A stretch of DNA of 64,000 nucleotides from Chrysoperla carnea (lineage: Eukaryota > Arthropoda > Insecta > Neuroptera > Chrysopidae), in contig NC_058337.1 of NCBI RefSeq assembly GCF_905475395.1, positions 29,784,983-29,848,982 on the forward strand, given 5' to 3'. Each line of letters opens with the position of its first letter. Position 1 is the first letter of the stretch. Shown piece by piece: positions 1-11,247 of this stretch. The translations under genes and the position numbers were made by a program. Below the pieces are notes generated by a model that saw only the letters and a program-made list of their open reading frames with translations, was not told the DNA's origin and did not search any database.

Positions 1-196
1 TCGAAAATTGTTTTCCTAATACCGTTCTAACTAACTAATCCGGCACTTCAATAATTCTGGCACCCTCAGACAATCGAATTTTATCAAAAAATATTATTTT
101 CGTGCCCTCTGGTTTTTAATAGTGCCGGATTAGTCAGATTGTATTATAATCATACATTAAAAAACAAGTTTACAATATATATCTTTATTATTTTAG

Positions 197-611
197 GGAA
201 ATAATGCCAACAGAAAGTTATTCATTAGCATGGGTAACACTTGGCGAAGGTTGGCATAATTACCACCATGTGTTCCCATGGGATTATAAGGCAGCCGAAT
301 TCGGTGGAAGTCGTGTCAATCCCACCACAGTCTTATTGAATTTCTTCGCTAAAATTGGCTGGGCGTACGATTTAAAAACAGTAACCGATGAAGGTATCAA
401 AAAACGAGTAATGCGAACAGGTGATGGTACACATCCTGTATGGGGATGGGGTGATCCAGAACAAACAAAAGAAAATGCCAACGCTGCGACTATTTTACAC
501 AAACAAGAAGATTATTCATGGGGATGGGGAGATGAAGATGGCAAATTGGCAACGGAAAGTGTTAAACATGCAGCAACCTTACATCCAGACACAAAAGAAA
601 AAAATAGTTAA
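197..611 (+). CDS. acyl-CoA desaturase, terminal exon (5' part outside window)
   Basis: Last coding exon of an integral-membrane fatty acyl-CoA desaturase (delta-9/delta-11 type), an ER enzyme that uses cytochrome b5 electrons to insert a double bond. The acceptor is the AG at 195-196; one base completes the previous codon, then the frame reads EIMPTESY. The third histidine box HNYHH is at 255-269, followed by FPWDYKAAE, FFAKIGWAYDLK and RTGDGTHP, all family hallmarks. Boxes I and II are not in the window, so the gene starts further left. The ATG at 204 is internal, not a start. The C-terminal tail is unusual: WGWGD occurs twice, 26 residues apart (nt 441 and 519), each followed by a similar Lys/Ala/His-rich stretch. 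TAA stop at 609-611. Confidence 0.93.
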
Positions 612-678
612 ATTTAATATTAATGGTTTATTTATTTGCAATTATTTTAATTTGTAATGTGCTATTTAATGGCTAGGT

Positions 679-684
679 AATAAA
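679..684 (+). promoter_or_regulatory. poly(A) signal of desaturase 1
   Basis: AATAAA lies 68 bases after the desaturase stop codon, a usual distance for a short 3' UTR. No expression data support it. Confidence 0.5.
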
Positions 685-2335
685 AATATCTAAAGCGTTA
701 CATTGTTGTGTTTATTTCTATTTTTGTTTTGTTATGCGAACAAAATTCTTCCGAATAATAATCACTGGTCAACAAAATTTAATTTTTTACATTAATGCGA
801 TAAAAAATTTCTTATAATTTTTAAGGTGCTGAATTCGAATAAGGCTTCAGAATTTCTCTAATACATAAGATTTTCGAAATATTTTAACTAAATATCACTA
901 TGTAATAGGGTCTTCCAGATTTTTTGAAAAATGTTTTTAAATTCATTTTTTGGTTCTTTAAGTACCAAAAAAATTATTCGCATATTTATTTTGATTTAAA
1001 AAAATTTTTTAGTTATTAATTTAAGCATTTAAAGTTTAACACCGTTTGAAAAGCCGAGAATGTGCCGCCATGTTGCTGTGACATCACGATGCACGTTTAC
1101 ATTTCGGAGCATACGTCTTTAACATGGAACTCGGTGAAAATAGTCAAAATACTCGGTGATATGTTTTTGAAGGGGAAAAATTGTATTTACTGATGGCGTA
1201 AGTGTTTTTGCGAGAAAAAATTGTTCACCGGCGAAACATGGCTTCCAATTTAGGGTAAAAACAAGTTTTTTGCATATTAAGAAGCCAATTTGCTCGAAAA
1301 CGTGAAGCGCTGAAGCAATTTTCCACTCAGATTCGTATCAAACACGTCAAAACCTTTCAAAAAGTAAATGCATGCTTCTGTTAAAAATTTGTGTTGCACA
1401 GTGTAACCGGACGTGTAAAAGACCTCTATACTCTAGTAAACCAATTTTTAACCTTTAAATTATTATATATAAGTATAAAGTATAGCTCAGATTAGCCTGA
1501 AAATTTGACGGTAATAAGTAGATAAGATTCCAAGAAACAAAAGTTATAGTGCTGCGTGTGGCATTTGTCCAGGGGTTGGTAATCACCCCTTGTAGGTAGG
1601 GGAGGGGTATATATTGAAAATGTCAACGGGAATTGATAGAGTAATAAATCCTAACTAAAAAGTGCGATTGAAGTATATTGGCGATTGAAAGTACTAAACC
1701 TTGAAAATAAAAAAAGCCCGGAGCCATTTCCACGAAAATTAACGAGTTATAATGAAAAGAAAGTTACTTGTTTTTTTTTTTTAATGTTTAAACAGCACAA
1801 AAACTGATGAATTTACCACGAGAACCAAAAATAATGCCGGCCGCTTTCCATTTACTTGATTTAGGTACTGACAATATGTTCAAAAAGTTCTAGCAGCTTC
1901 GGATATATGCTTTTATTCTATAGGGTGAACAAAGCTTAAACCTAAATTTTCATTGAAATCGATGTTATAGGCCAAAGTTTAGAGATTTCGTTTTTTTTCT
2001 CCTCGTTTAGGTACAGGAATACTAGAGTTTAAAAGTGTATTACCGCAGTGCAAACAAATTAAATTACAAAATTATTTGTTACCAGCATCATTCAACCTTC
2101 AGTAAAACAGTACAGTATTTCGGGATAAAATAGTTCAGCATTCTATAATAGACACTACCTTTAACAATCATAATTTCAATAAAAAATCATAATTTCATGC
2201 AGTTCATAGACATTTCTGTGTCATAGTTTTAAAACAGCTATCATCTATGATACAATCGCTTCAGACGAATATGCTCGACGTCTCAGCCCAAGATGAAAAT
2301 ATTTAACTTGATTGAAAAAATTTAATGTTATATAG
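685..2335. other. intergenic, no gene seen
   Basis: AT-rich sequence with no open frame resembling a known protein. A stretch around 1310-1370 resembles one near 25300-25400 (both carry a motif like CAGATTCGTATCAAACACGTC followed by TTTCAAAAAGTA), so part of it is probably an old interspersed repeat. I looked for histidine boxes I and II of the neighbouring desaturase pseudogene here and found none. Confidence 0.5.
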
Positions 2336-2640
2336 GGAGAAACAGCCAACCAATAATTTATTCGTATCAATTTTTGCGATTGGAGAAGGGTTGCATAATT
2401 ATCATCACACTTCCTCTGGGATTATAAGAATGCTGAATTGAGAGGTTGCCGTATTAACTTAACTACTACGTTAATTGATTTATTTGCAAAAATTGGCTGG
2501 GCATATGATTTGAAAACAGTATCTAATGAGATGATTCGGCATCGTGCCATGAGAACTGGTAATAGCACGCATCCAATTTAGAGATGGGGCGATAAGGTCC
2601 AAACTTTGGAAAATTTAAAACTTGTATTATGTTGCCAAAA
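2336..2640 (+). pseudogene. broken acyl-CoA desaturase terminal exon
   Basis: A decayed copy of a desaturase last exon. After an acceptor AG at 2334-2335 the frame reads NNLFVSIFAIGEGLHNYHH, matching the region around histidine box III. A one-base deletion just after HNYHH (near 2408-2412) then shifts the frame to FLWDYKNAEL, FAKIGWAYDLKTVSNEM and RTGNSTHP. The conserved Trp after box-III GEG is Leu. An in-frame TAG at 2579-2581 follows THPI, where the intact paralogue reads THPVWGWGD. No upstream exons with boxes I or II were found, so it is an isolated exon left from tandem duplication. Its sequence is closer to the complete desaturase downstream (NLFVS, KTVS, RTG) than to the one upstream. 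Confidence 0.88.
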
Positions 2641-3157
2641 TGTTCAATTTTTATTAGTAAGGAAGTTGTTCGAAATTGATTTTTCTTTCAGATTTTTGTT
2701 ATTTTAGTTTTTTTTTTTTTTTTTAAATACGACTTGCTTTTTAATACATTTACGCCATTAAAAAAATCGCCTCTTTTAAGTAATATTTTCAAAAGCAGCT
2801 CTATTTCCTAGTAAAATGGTTCAATCGGGACCATTTGTAGCTAAGTTGAAACTGTGAAGTTTTTTAATACAAAGGTGAAAATTTTTATCAACTCTTCCTC
2901 CAATACTTTGTGTCGAGGGCTGAAGTTTTTCTTTGTGAAATTGTTTTAATGAATTCCCTTTCGAGCTTTTTTGATCCGGATATGCAATGTCAAAACAAAT
3001 TGGATAGTTCGATCTTTTTTATCTTAAAATATTTTAATAACAGGAATTAAACTTTTTTTTTAAATTATTTACAGCTTACATAGTTTAAAATACGCTTGTA
3101 CGGAATATGGCTCAATATTTGTTGACGTATGTCAAAGCAAATTCGAAAATATTTAAG

Positions 3158-3212
3158 TTTTAGTAGTTTTTATTAAAATATTTAAACTTCTTTAAATATT
3201 TTAATAAAAACT
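3158..3212. repeat. AT-rich inverted repeat
   Basis: Two arms built on AGTTTTTATTAAAATATTTAAA and its reverse complement, separated by only a few bases. A related half copy lies at 3284-3315. It could be a small foldback element or chance in AT-rich DNA. Confidence 0.5.
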
Positions 3213-3459
3213 TATTGAATTCCAAAGTTTCATTTCCCTATAAAATAATGCGCTTTTACACATTCTCGTAAAGAAAACGATAAGTTTTTATTAAAGTGTT
3301 TAAACATTTTAATAAAATGAGCCACTTTTTATGAGCCACAGACAAGGTTCCGATCTATATAATGTCTATAAATTCTTCTATGACTTGGTTTTTTTTCGGT
3401 TTGTAATAATGATTACAAAAGCCGTTAATCTACAGGTACTAAATACAAAACTAAATACA

Positions 3460-3830
3460 AAAACGACGTGCTCTCTTCTTGTGGCTAGTTGTTTGGAAAC
3501 TAGCCACAGCTATCCTTATCTATGCCTTATCTATGCCCGGGCCGCTCACACACAAGGTCAGGTATCTTCGCCTGTGCCGGTAATAAAAATCGAATTTCGA
3601 TTCTTCTTCGGTCGCCTGCACAGGTATGTCTGCAGTGGCTGACACACACGCTCCGGTTTACCTATACAGTAAACCTGTTTACCTATACAGCTACCTGTTT
3701 AAGTAAACCTGCCCGGTATGCCGTAACGTGTATGCCCGACCCTTGGCTGACAAGGTTTCCTTCTATTCGCTCCGAGCGTGAATTTCGTTTCCATGACAAC
3801 GATACACTACTTTAATTATAGAATTAATGG
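3460..3830. other. GC-richer patch with short repeats
   Basis: This patch stands out against the AT-rich surroundings. It contains a hairpin (GTGGCTAGTT with its complement, 3481-3507) and repeated TTTACCTATACAG / TAAACCTG words at 3656-3710. I do not recognise a gene; it is most likely a transposon remnant. Confidence 0.35.
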
Positions 3831-4390
3831 ATGCATATATAATTGTGTGGATTGCATTGAAAACTTACATTTAAAATTTAATATTCTTGTTTCACAAATT
3901 TAAATAAATAATTACGATAATTAACATTTGAAAAATAATATTTGTACAATTTGATTTCTTATTTTCACAATTTTTAATGCATTAAGTTTAATTAATTAGT
4001 GTTTTTCAATCATTTTAATTTGACAGTTTCTATATCATTAACATGTAAATAATTGCAAATTAGTCATAACAGCCCACTTTATCTCCAAAATTTTTCACTT
4101 AAAGCGCTGGCATCGATTTTATTATCCCTACCATGACTACGCACACAACGAATAAGAGCATATAACCACAGCTGCGGATGAAGCAGGGTTATTCAACTGG
4201 ATTTGCTACACTTCTCGAACAATCAACTTTTATCCGCACTGAGATGGATCATACGAAACCGAAGAGATTTTGTTTGTTTCATAAGTTCATTCCAAGATGG
4301 AACTTGAAAGTTGACTGTTCTAAAAAGACATAGGTGCTATCATTACTTTTTAATGTAAGCATGACCATAGTCAAGATAGGGATGCAATCT

Positions 4391-4466
4391 CTTTTGTCGG
4401 TAAGTGATGATTCATTTGTGAAAGATGTAGTCAAACAGATGTTATACGTTTTACCGACAAAGAATC
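4391..4466. repeat. short inverted repeat
   Basis: CTTTTGTCGGTAA at about 4391 is answered by TTACCGACAAAG ending near 4465. Outside it, degenerate complementary words (ATCCCTA..ATGACTA near 4125 and its complement near 4365) suggest a larger decayed foldback element spanning about 4110-4465. Confidence 0.4.
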
Positions 4467-6114
4467 AAAGAACTATAACAGGTACATAAAAACTATAAAC
4501 TTTCAAGGTTAAAATTGTTTTTAATTTCTTTAAAAATTTTAAATCAAAAACTGAAAAACATGTTTTTTACGTTTCGATTTTCGATTGGCATAATAAAGTG
4601 TTGTAAAATAATTAATTTTTTGATTATTTACAAATCGTAATTTATTCCTTACACTGTTTACAAAATTAATATATTTTTAGTGACAGAATTTTAACGTCAG
4701 TTATTAACGTTAGTTGTATTTAATTAAAGACAGGAATGTAAAAATTTTTTGGCAACGATATGACTGCAATTGTAAATATATTTATTGGTGTGTTTAATTA
4801 AAGTACCTACCTAATATAATGTTTACGAAGGTAAATTTATTTACGTTTCTTTTTTAGATCAAAATATTTTCTATTTATGTATAAAAAAATTTACAATTTT
4901 TAATTTATTGGATTATAATTATTTTAGAAAATATCATTCTTAATCGTAGGAGGATTCTACCACCATATCTGTGGTAGCAATAATATGGGGGCCACAAACC
5001 CGTCAAAAAAGGGCGCCCCGAGGTTTTAATAAAATTAAATGAAAAATTAAGATAATATTTGATAGATGATTTATAAATAATTACCCACCCCTAATAAATT
5101 AAAGGTTATTCAAATTAAGATGAGCATTTCTGTGGGCTGTATTATGCATTTTGTTAAAATATATCCCCTTAAGGACCCACAATAAAAATATTTAGCTAGA
5201 TTATAAAATTATTAATTAGCTAAATTAAAGGTATTTTGCTATTTTGTTTTACATCGTCATATGTTTTATTTATTAGAACAAGTTCAAATTGTTGAAATAT
5301 AAAAATAATGGTCGTAAAAATAAGTGTGATAACTCGCTAGATTAGGAATAACATCTAGAAAAATTTGCTAGAAGCATTTTTTTTTGTTATTTTAAATGAG
5401 CCAAGACTTGCCTCGATAGCATCACTAGATCCCAAGATATCAATTTTTTGTATTTTTGGCCATTTCTCAAATTGTACGTAAATTTTGGGCTCAAAAATTC
5501 ACTGGTATATAAACAGTCACTTAAGAAATCAATACCTAAAATTTAAAAGTATTTAGAATTGTTTATCCATGCGAAATTCGTTATTTATTTGATCAAGAAT
5601 TTAGAAATTCCTTGGAATCATGGTGCAGTATTTTTGGAAACCAAAGTTACCGTGTAAATATAGCAAGATGAGTTCGTCCCTTTAGGCACATATGTTTTAC
5701 TTTGGTAACAACTCAAAACTGGACCCTCCACAAAAAATAGCTACGATTTTATAATGTAACCAGCTTTTACTCGCGTCTTCGTCCGTGTTTTTGTCCTTGT
5801 AAATAACTGGGAAAAAAGTAAATAAAATAATATGAACATTTTTTTTATTGCTTAATATATATATACAACGTTTATTTAATCAATTCCTCTTTAGAATAGC
5901 CCAAAATAGAATAATATCATAGGATGCTTTTAAATATTATATTAGATGTTGTTCTATCCGTTGCAAATATATGGAGATTAAAAGTGACGTATAAAATGGA
6001 AAAGGCTATAAATTGTATTTTTCACCTTGTTTTTTTGAAATGTCAAAAAAAAGATTGTCAGTCATGGGGGATGTCGATGGGAGTGAAAACTTAAAACTTT
6101 GAAATAACTAGCTT

Positions 6115-6205
6115 TTGGCTGGCCTGGCCTTTAGTCTATAGCCTGATCTTCAGCCTTCGGCCTTCCAGGCTGAAGCCTTCGGCAGTGGAGCTGGCTGCAC
6201 TCGCA
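6115..6205. repeat. GC-rich hairpin cluster
   Basis: Overlapping palindromic words (TCAGCCTTCGG, CCAGGCTGAAGCC, CTTCGGC) in an otherwise AT-rich region can fold into a strong hairpin. Probably a repeat fragment; no gene. Confidence 0.4.
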
Positions 6206-6794
6206 TAAAGCTCGAATAAATAACTATTCACAATACCTGAATAATAATAAATAATACCTCAATACTATTCAAATAGCTGTTCACAATTCTAAATAAATAT
6301 GGTGGGAGCGCAAATAAATACATTTTAATAGTAAGATGTAATGTAATAGGAGTTCAATTATAAACACCGATGACGCGAGTTCCATTATTTTTGTTCTCCC
6401 AAAAAGTGCTCAACGTGCTAAAAGAAGTTTTCACTCCAACAAATTTGTTAAAAAATATATTAATTATTGATTAAAAAAAAATGAAAATAAATAAAGAGAA
6501 AATATAATTAAAACTTACCGTTAAAAACATTTTTTTTTCTATTATGTAAAAATGATTATACCTTTTTAATTACTTCTTTTCAATGAATTTGCAATAAACA
6601 AACGTACACTTCTTCGATTGTTTTACACAGATAAAAGTTTGTGTGTCAAATAATCATTTTCAATTTTTTTTTAAATGTAAGAAGTATGTCTGATACCCTT
6701 TTTAATACAGATGTCCATAAAATGTTCTCCGTCACCCTGTCTCATGAAATGTCAAAAAAAAAAAACTAAATAAATACAATTTTTTTAAAAATAT

Positions 6795-7120
6795 ATCTTT
6801 ATAAATAATAGCTCATGTGTTATTCTGATGTATGAGCTATATTATTATTTAGTTTCATTCAAATTCATTGATTAGTTTTTGCGTGAAAGCGTAACAAACC
6901 AAATAATAAACAAATATTCTTACTTTCATATTTATAATATATAGGATTTGTTAATTAAAAAAAAAAATATCATTATAAATAATAGCTCATGTGTTATTCT
7001 GATGTATGAGCTATATTATTGTTAAGTTTCATTTAAATAAGTTCCATTCATTAGTTTTTGCGTGAAAGCGTAACAAACAAACAAACATTCTTACTTCACA
7101 TTTACAATACATATGGATTC
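6795..7120 (+). mobile_element. two tandem RTE-type LINE 3'-end remnants
   Basis: Two copies (about 6795-6945 and 6975-7120) share TAGCTCATGTGTTATTCTGA, then TGAGCTATATTATT, then TTTTTGCGTGAAAGCGTAAC and CATTCTTACTT. A third copy is at 56205-56340. The GCGTGAAAGCGTAACAAACA block is a familiar 3' end of RTE-like non-LTR retrotransposons in insect genomes. No coding part remains. Confidence 0.6.
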
Positions 7121-8170
7121 ACTTTTATTGCTTAGAGCTTTATTGCTTTCATATTTCAAGCGTTTGGAATGGAAGCAGCAAAACCTGGAGTGGAAGTTAG
7201 CAAGTTGCCTGGTTTACGTTACAACATTGCGATAGATAAGCATATTATGGGTTTTCGCAGCCATTTAAACTCAACGTTTAAACTTGACTGAAAATTAACT
7301 GCGATTATGATGAATTCTTTAATTTAAAAATATTATTTAGTAATGATGTATTCTTGGCTAATTTCTTTTAATGTTTTGGAATGTCAATTTATGCATATTT
7401 GTCTTCTTAATTTAGGGGACACAAATGATTTTTTTTTGCGCAGGAATAGCTAGTTACGGCACTGCACCTATTGTGATATCCGCATATTTTTTTTTTTTAA
7501 ATAAGCCATTCTTTTGCACTTATTACGCTTTTTTTTTTTTTTACATATAAGTGATAATTTTTTATTACTAGTATTTAATTAAACAAATAATTTCCAACTG
7601 GTATAAATTTCTATTTTCAATTGTTATAACACAAGAAAGACAAAATTAATAAAAATCAATTTATTTTAATAATTTCAAAGCAATTTTGTTTCGTGTAGTT
7701 TTGTGTATGTTATTATTAAGTTTTTTAAGTTTTTAATTAGTTTTGATATTTTTTTAATAAGGTAGGTTTTGTTGAATTTGATTGATTTAGTTTAAATTTA
7801 ATATAATCTAAATGCTATCAAACGCGAAAAAAAATGTTTGACACAAAATATTTCACACAATTGAAATATTTCACACAAAATAATAAAAAAAAGCGCGTTT
7901 AATCATCTAGGTTGTAGTGAGAATCCATCCCAACGGAGATTGTACTAAACAGTCCTATCCCACCTATCCCATGGGAGGTTGTACTAAAAGTCTTTCTTAA
8001 AATATTTTCAATGCAATTTGCGTTGTAGGAGAATCGTTTTTTATACATTAAACCACTGATTATTTTTATACTCCAAATTTTTTTCCATCAGAAAGTTAAA
8101 ACTTGAAACACGTTCGAAAAACAACTTGTTTCATTGAAATGCTTGATGTTTGATGGAATTGTTTGTCATA
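7121..8170. other. gene-free intergenic
   Basis: AT-rich, several poly-T runs, no recognisable protein or RNA gene. Confidence 0.45.
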
Positions 8171-8172
8171 CC

Positions 8173-8305
8173 GGCTGCCTATAAATGGTAAATGCGGTAC
8201 TAGACTTAAGCAAATCTCAAGAAAATTTTTGTCAAACATGTTTGACAAAAATTTGCTTGATAGAAACGTCAAGTCTAGTACCGAATTTACCATTTATAGG
8301 CAGCC
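8173..8305. mobile_element. foldback MITE
   Basis: A near-perfect palindrome: GGCTGCCTATAAATGGTAAA starts the left arm and its complement ends the right arm at 8305, with inner arms around TACTAGACTT and TTTTTGTCAAACATG. Total about 133 bp. A fragment of the same end (GCTGCCTAAATGGTAAATACGG) is at about 13329. I found no coding capacity and no clear TSD. Confidence 0.7.
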
Positions 8306-8354
8306 TAGCCAGCCGTCTATGGGCCTTCACCAAAAGACGACCTTCACGTCTCTT

Positions 8355-8646
8355 ATAAAAAGACGTTTTTTTAAAATGAAGGCTAGATTGACTTTTCGCC
8401 CCAAAAAAACCCTGCATACTCATTTCCATGAAAATCGTTGGAGCCATTTCCAAGATCGTTGATATATTACTTTTTTTTTAGAAACCAAGAAGTATAAATG
8501 GAAAAACTTTTCGCCTCAAAAAAACCCTGCATACTCATTTCCATGAAAATCGTTGGAGCCATTTCCAAGATCAGGAAATGAGTATGCAGGGGTTTTTTGG
8601 GGCGAAGAGTCGATCTAGCCTTCATTTTAAAAAAACGTCTTTTTAT
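8355..8646. mobile_element. foldback element with internal direct repeat
   Basis: The left arm (8355-8430) runs from AAAAAGACGTTTTTTTAAAA through GAAGGCTAGA to CTGCATACTCATTTCC; the right arm (8573-8646) is its complement. Between them a 64-bp block starting TTCGCCCCAAAAAAACCCTG is repeated directly (8394-8458 and 8509-8573). The open frames here are shadows of these repeats. Confidence 0.65.
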
Positions 8647-8699
8647 CAGTCTTTTCATGAAAAACTGAAACATGCACTGCAAAATATGACTCTTCCTGG

Positions 8700-9985
8700 C
8701 ATCTATTGGTGTATATCGTAGTTAACGAAATAAAGTTACATTACCGGGACATTCAAATTGGTATTTATGTGGAGTTTCAAACGGTTTTTATATTAGTGAT
8801 AAAATTTGTGTCTTTTTAACTTCTTTAGCAGTAAAGCCATTGGGCGTATTTTTATTTAATCTTTGAATACTTCTTAGTTTTTAAAAAAAGTTATCGTTGA
8901 TTAATTATCTCGAATTTCATGTCCTTCGATAGATAGTTCTATCTCCTATTTCACGTATCGGGCGTTTTGGCATGCAAATGTAATGCTTATAATAAAATAA
9001 TTTTAACATATTATAGCAATTTTCTTTAATTATTTCTCATTCACAAGCTATCAAATATGCATTCACTTTGTTATAGCTCTGAAAACTAAAACCCAATGTT
9101 GAAATGGCCGCATATTTGTGTATAGGTGGGGTTGCTTTATTGTCTGTGATAGTTTTTACGCATGCCCACGAAATATAAAATGAATTTGTCATTGAATACA
9201 TATTTTGTTTTAAATGTGGGCTATCATAGGGGCCGGAACATCATTCATTACCTTATGGGAAGAGTGGGCTTACTTCACTGGTAAAACTAATAAAAGCGTG
9301 TTAAATAAAGTAAGATTATATTATTTTTAATTAAAAAATATTATAATATAATAAAAATTCTTTCGACAAATAATGATCCAATAAAATTAGAATTAAATAA
9401 AAAATACTGTTAAAAGTATTTTATAACAGTATTTATGATAATTAAATGAAATTTTTTATTAAATTCATTTGTTTTTAATTAATAAAATTCACAGGATATA
9501 GAACATAAATTAATTGTCCTTTATTCTTTAATACTTATTGTTTCAATTGTTTTAATTTTTTTATTACCATGCGCTTATATACAAGGTGAAGTACGATAAT
9601 TTGCTGATTTGACTTTGCTCCCAAGCAGCAATGAGAGCTTGGGTAAGCTTTGGCTTGGTCTTATTCGAAAGAGAAATTTTTGAAACCTAGTTTATCATAG
9701 GAAATCAAAGCTGTCATATACTGAATTAGAGAGAAACGTCCGTTTGCTGTAGAGACTTATTTTCCAATAATCTCCATCCGATACACCTTTCTGACTCGTT
9801 TAGATTCGGCCCGTTTAGCACTTGGTTTTCCTAGATGGATATTTTCAGGGAAAATTGAAGTGTGATCTCACTACGCACAGAGGGAAAAATTCGTTGCACG
9901 AGGTGAAAGGTTCCTCTAAAAAAAGGCCGCTGGTAACAACTAACATCTTTAACAAATAAGATTGTTTTAAGTTCAACGAGTCGGT
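8700..9985. other. gene-free intergenic
   Basis: No gene recognised. 9310-9480 is extremely AT-rich with many TTAAT words. Confidence 0.45.
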
Positions 9986-9989
9986 GTAT

Positions 9990-10460
9990 CTGTTTATCTG
10001 TCTGTGGCATCGTAGCTACTAAACGGATGAACCGATTTTGATTTGTTTGAAATGTAATTTGATCGAGAGTGTTCTTAGCTATGGCTTAAGTGCGAATTTA
10101 GGGATCCGTACCTGATAATAAATAAATAGAGGTGATGATCTTGAAACAGCAAATTTTCTTGAAACAAAGCTAAGAACGCTTTCGACCAATTTACGTTTCA
10201 AGCAACAAAAAAATCTAAATCGGTTCATTCGTTTAGGAGCAACGATACTACGGCAAATGTGTAAATTAATGTTTGTCTGTGGCATCGTAGCTCCTAAATA
10301 GATAAATTGATTGCTTTGTTTCAAGAGAAGTGGGCATGATCTTCAAACAACTGAGTAGATTTTCTTGAAACGTAGCTAAAAATATTCTCTCAATCATATT
10401 ACCTTAAAAAAATTGGTTCCTCTGTTTAGGAGCTACAATGCCACAGACAAATCGAGCAGA
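9990..10460. repeat. repeat family C cluster (both orientations)
   Basis: Four partial copies of a block containing ATCGGTTCATCCGTTTAGGA and GCTACGATGCCACAGACAGA: minus at 9995-10085, plus at 10140-10250, minus at 10275-10330, plus at 10360-10455. Further partial copies are at 11775-11830, 16085-16260 and 23110-23235. This motif recurs widely in insect genomes as an interspersed repeat of unclear class. No ORF. Confidence 0.6.
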
Positions 10461-11027
10461 CCTTATTTTATGTTGTGGATTTCTTTAAATTTTTAATTTA
10501 TGTGTTATTTAAGTAATATTAAGAGGAAGGAGAAGTTTAGTAAACAATTGTAACGAATAAAGTTGTTTATTATACTATGGTAATACTGACATTGTCCCTT
10601 TGAAAGTCTTTTGCAGTTTTGCACATAAGATACTTCCAAAAAATATATCTTTAAATGATAATATATATACATTTAAGGGATAAAAATGGAGTTTAAGATT
10701 AAAGCTTTAATGTACCTACAGAAATGCTACTGGCACAATTATAAGAATCTCACAAACTACCTTATAATCCGGCTTGTCCCGGTCTCCTCTTTACCTTTTT
10801 TTGTTCTTGGGAGATATGCCTTATTTTAATACATTGACCATATATTCATAATTTATGTAATATAATTACATGCATACAAATTCTTTCTATAACCTTCGCC
10901 CTACAAAATCGTTGAAACGATTATTAGAATATATTAAAAAATTAATGTAGAAAAATTAATTATACAATACAATTATACAAAATTTTCACTTGTTTCAGTT
11001 TTAAAAACATTACCTATCACTAAGAAC
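10461..11027. other. 5' flank of desaturase 2
   Basis: Presumed promoter / 5' UTR region of the complete desaturase. No convincing TATA or initiator stands out. TTGTTTCAG ending near 10998 could be a 5'-UTR splice acceptor, which would put the transcription start further upstream. Confidence 0.35.
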
Positions 11028-11247
11028 ATGGCTCCGAATAACAGTAATTGTTCAGAGGTATTAAATGAAGACAATTTGGAATTTGAACATCAAAATGAAT
11101 TGAAACCAGAATTGGAAATCAAATCATCAAAATATAAAATGAGATTAGTATGGCGAAACATAATTTTATTTCTAACATTACATTTAGCATCAGTTTATGG
11201 TATATATTTGATATTTACATCAGCGAAATTAATCACAACAATTTATG
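11028..11247 (+). CDS. desaturase 2, exon 1
   Basis: Start MAPNNSNC, acidic N-terminus, then first hydrophobic stretch (NIILFLTLHLASVYGIYLIF). The frame ends TTIY plus one base before GTATGT. Confidence 0.85.

Larger units (their letters stand above)
2641..6110. other. gene-free, AT-rich intergenic
   Basis: No recognisable gene. It contains a hairpin at 3158-3212, a less AT-rich patch at 3460-3830, weak inverted repeats around 4110-4465 and simple A/T runs. The open frames at 3331-3642 and 3522-3815 fall in the patch and resemble no protein I know. Confidence 0.5.

Noticed and set aside
3331-3815. Two overlapping frames of about 100 codons
   Set aside because: Their length comes from the less AT-rich patch; composition and content resemble no protein family and the frames overlap each other.
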